Positions 4,678 to 5,069 of a stretch of 5,069 nucleotides of DNA are shown here, piece by piece. The stretch's first letter is position 1; every line of letters begins with the position of its first letter. This DNA is from Candidatus Eisenbergiella stercorigallinarum (GTDB lineage Bacteria > Bacillota > Clostridia > Lachnospirales > Lachnospiraceae), in contig DWUW01000153.1 of NCBI GenBank assembly GCA_019120525.1, forward strand, positions 1 through 5,069. Direction: 5' to 3'. The notes under the pieces were generated by a model. The model saw only the letters and a list, made by a program, of their open reading frames with translations, was not told the origin of the DNA and searched no databases. Both the position numbers and the translations under genes were made by a program.

Positions 4678-5069
4678 ATGAGTCTGGCAGACATTACTTT
4701 TATCAATATGTGTAAGGACATCCTGGAAAACGGGACGAGTACGGAGGGGGAGAAGGTCCGGCCGAAGTGGCCGGACGGGACGCCGGCCTATACGGTCAAG
4801 AAGTTCGGCGTGGTGAACCGCTATGATCTTTCTAAGGAATTTCCGATCCTGACGCTCAGGCGGACGGCGCTAAAGAGCGCGACGGACGAGATCCTCTGGA
4901 TCTGGCAGCAGAAGTCCAACAACATCCATGACCTGCACAGCCATATCTGGGATGAGTGGGCGGATCCGGACGGCTCCATCGGAAAGGCCTATGGCTATCA
5001 GCTTGGGGTGAAGCATCAGTATAAGGAAGGGATGATGGATCAGGTGGACCGGGTGCTTTACGATCTGAA
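4678..5069 (+). CDS. thyA: Thymidylate synthase, N-terminal 130 residues (runs off the window)
   Basis: Converts dUMP to dTMP with methylene-tetrahydrofolate, the folate-dependent route to thymine for DNA. The frame opens at ATG 4678, six bases after an AGAGG site (4667-4671), and stays open to the window end. Recognisable parts are R28 in a VRPKWPDGTPAYT segment (dUMP-phosphate-binding region), FPILTLRR (55-62), DEILWIWQQKSN (70-81) with E71 matching the catalytic glutamate of E. coli ThyA, HIWDEWADPDG with W91, and AYGYQL with Y105. The RPKWPDGTPAYT and LWIWQQKSNN wording resembles the Bacillus subtilis/phage-type ThyA rather than the E. coli type. The catalytic cysteine lies beyond the window, so intactness cannot be judged. 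It follows the nuclease stop by 13 bases with no terminator, so the two are probably cotranscribed. Confidence 0.96.
   Translation, partial: MSLADITFINMCKDILENGTSTEGEKVRPKWPDGTPAYTVKKFGVVNRYDLSKEFPILTLRRTALKSATDEILWIWQQKSNNIHDLHSHIWDEWADPDGSIGKAYGYQLGVKHQYKEGMMDQVDRVLYDL

Noticed and set aside
2952..4721. 589-codon open frame on the minus strand, longer than the nuclease gene opposite it
   Set aside because: It mirrors the nuclease gene almost exactly, its translation is His/Arg/Leu/Pro-rich with no family motif, and it has no clear ribosome binding site. It is a by-product of the GC-rich codons on the plus strand, where all catalytic motifs of a known family are present.

Overview
The window carries three complete protein genes, one partial protein gene and one tRNA gene, all on the plus strand. 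In order they are: a secreted or membrane-anchored family 3 glycoside hydrolase of the NagZ type; tRNA-Gly(GCC) with its own promoter and terminator; a LytR-CpsA-Psr (LCP) cell-wall glycopolymer ligase; a metallo-beta-lactamase/beta-CASP nuclease; and the first 130 codons of thymidylate synthase, cut off by the window end. Strong purine-rich Shine-Dalgarno sites, sigma-A-like promoters, U-tract terminators, a tRNA without encoded CCA, a one-membrane-segment LCP enzyme and a Bacillus-like ThyA all point to a Firmicute. The GC-rich codon choice and protein style suggest a Clostridia member, probably Lachnospiraceae; that rank is inferred from the sequence alone.

Layout. 17-1273 is the NagZ-like gene; its promoter lies outside the window and no terminator follows it. 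1274-1480 is a compact tRNA unit: promoter 1290-1318, leader hairpin, tRNA 1359-1431, terminator 1444-1480. 1481-1660 is the LCP upstream region, with short direct repeats, a likely extended -10 promoter and an inverted repeat just before the ribosome binding site. 1661-2860 is the LCP gene. 2861-3056 is the most structured part: a long hairpin without a U-tract, then a hairpin with a U-tract that contains the likely promoter of the next gene, then two more hairpins in that gene's leader. 3057-4664 is the beta-CASP nuclease, and 13 bases later thymidylate synthase begins, probably in the same operon.

How the genes relate. The first and third genes both act at the cell envelope (trimming wall fragments, and attaching glycopolymers to peptidoglycan), but separate transcription signals argue against one operon. 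The nuclease and thyA look cotranscribed, pairing RNA processing with dTMP synthesis without an obvious biochemical link. I see no mobile element, CRISPR array, defence system or biosynthetic cluster; this is mostly an ordinary housekeeping region. The observation most worth checking is the promoter embedded in a terminator between the LCP and nuclease genes.
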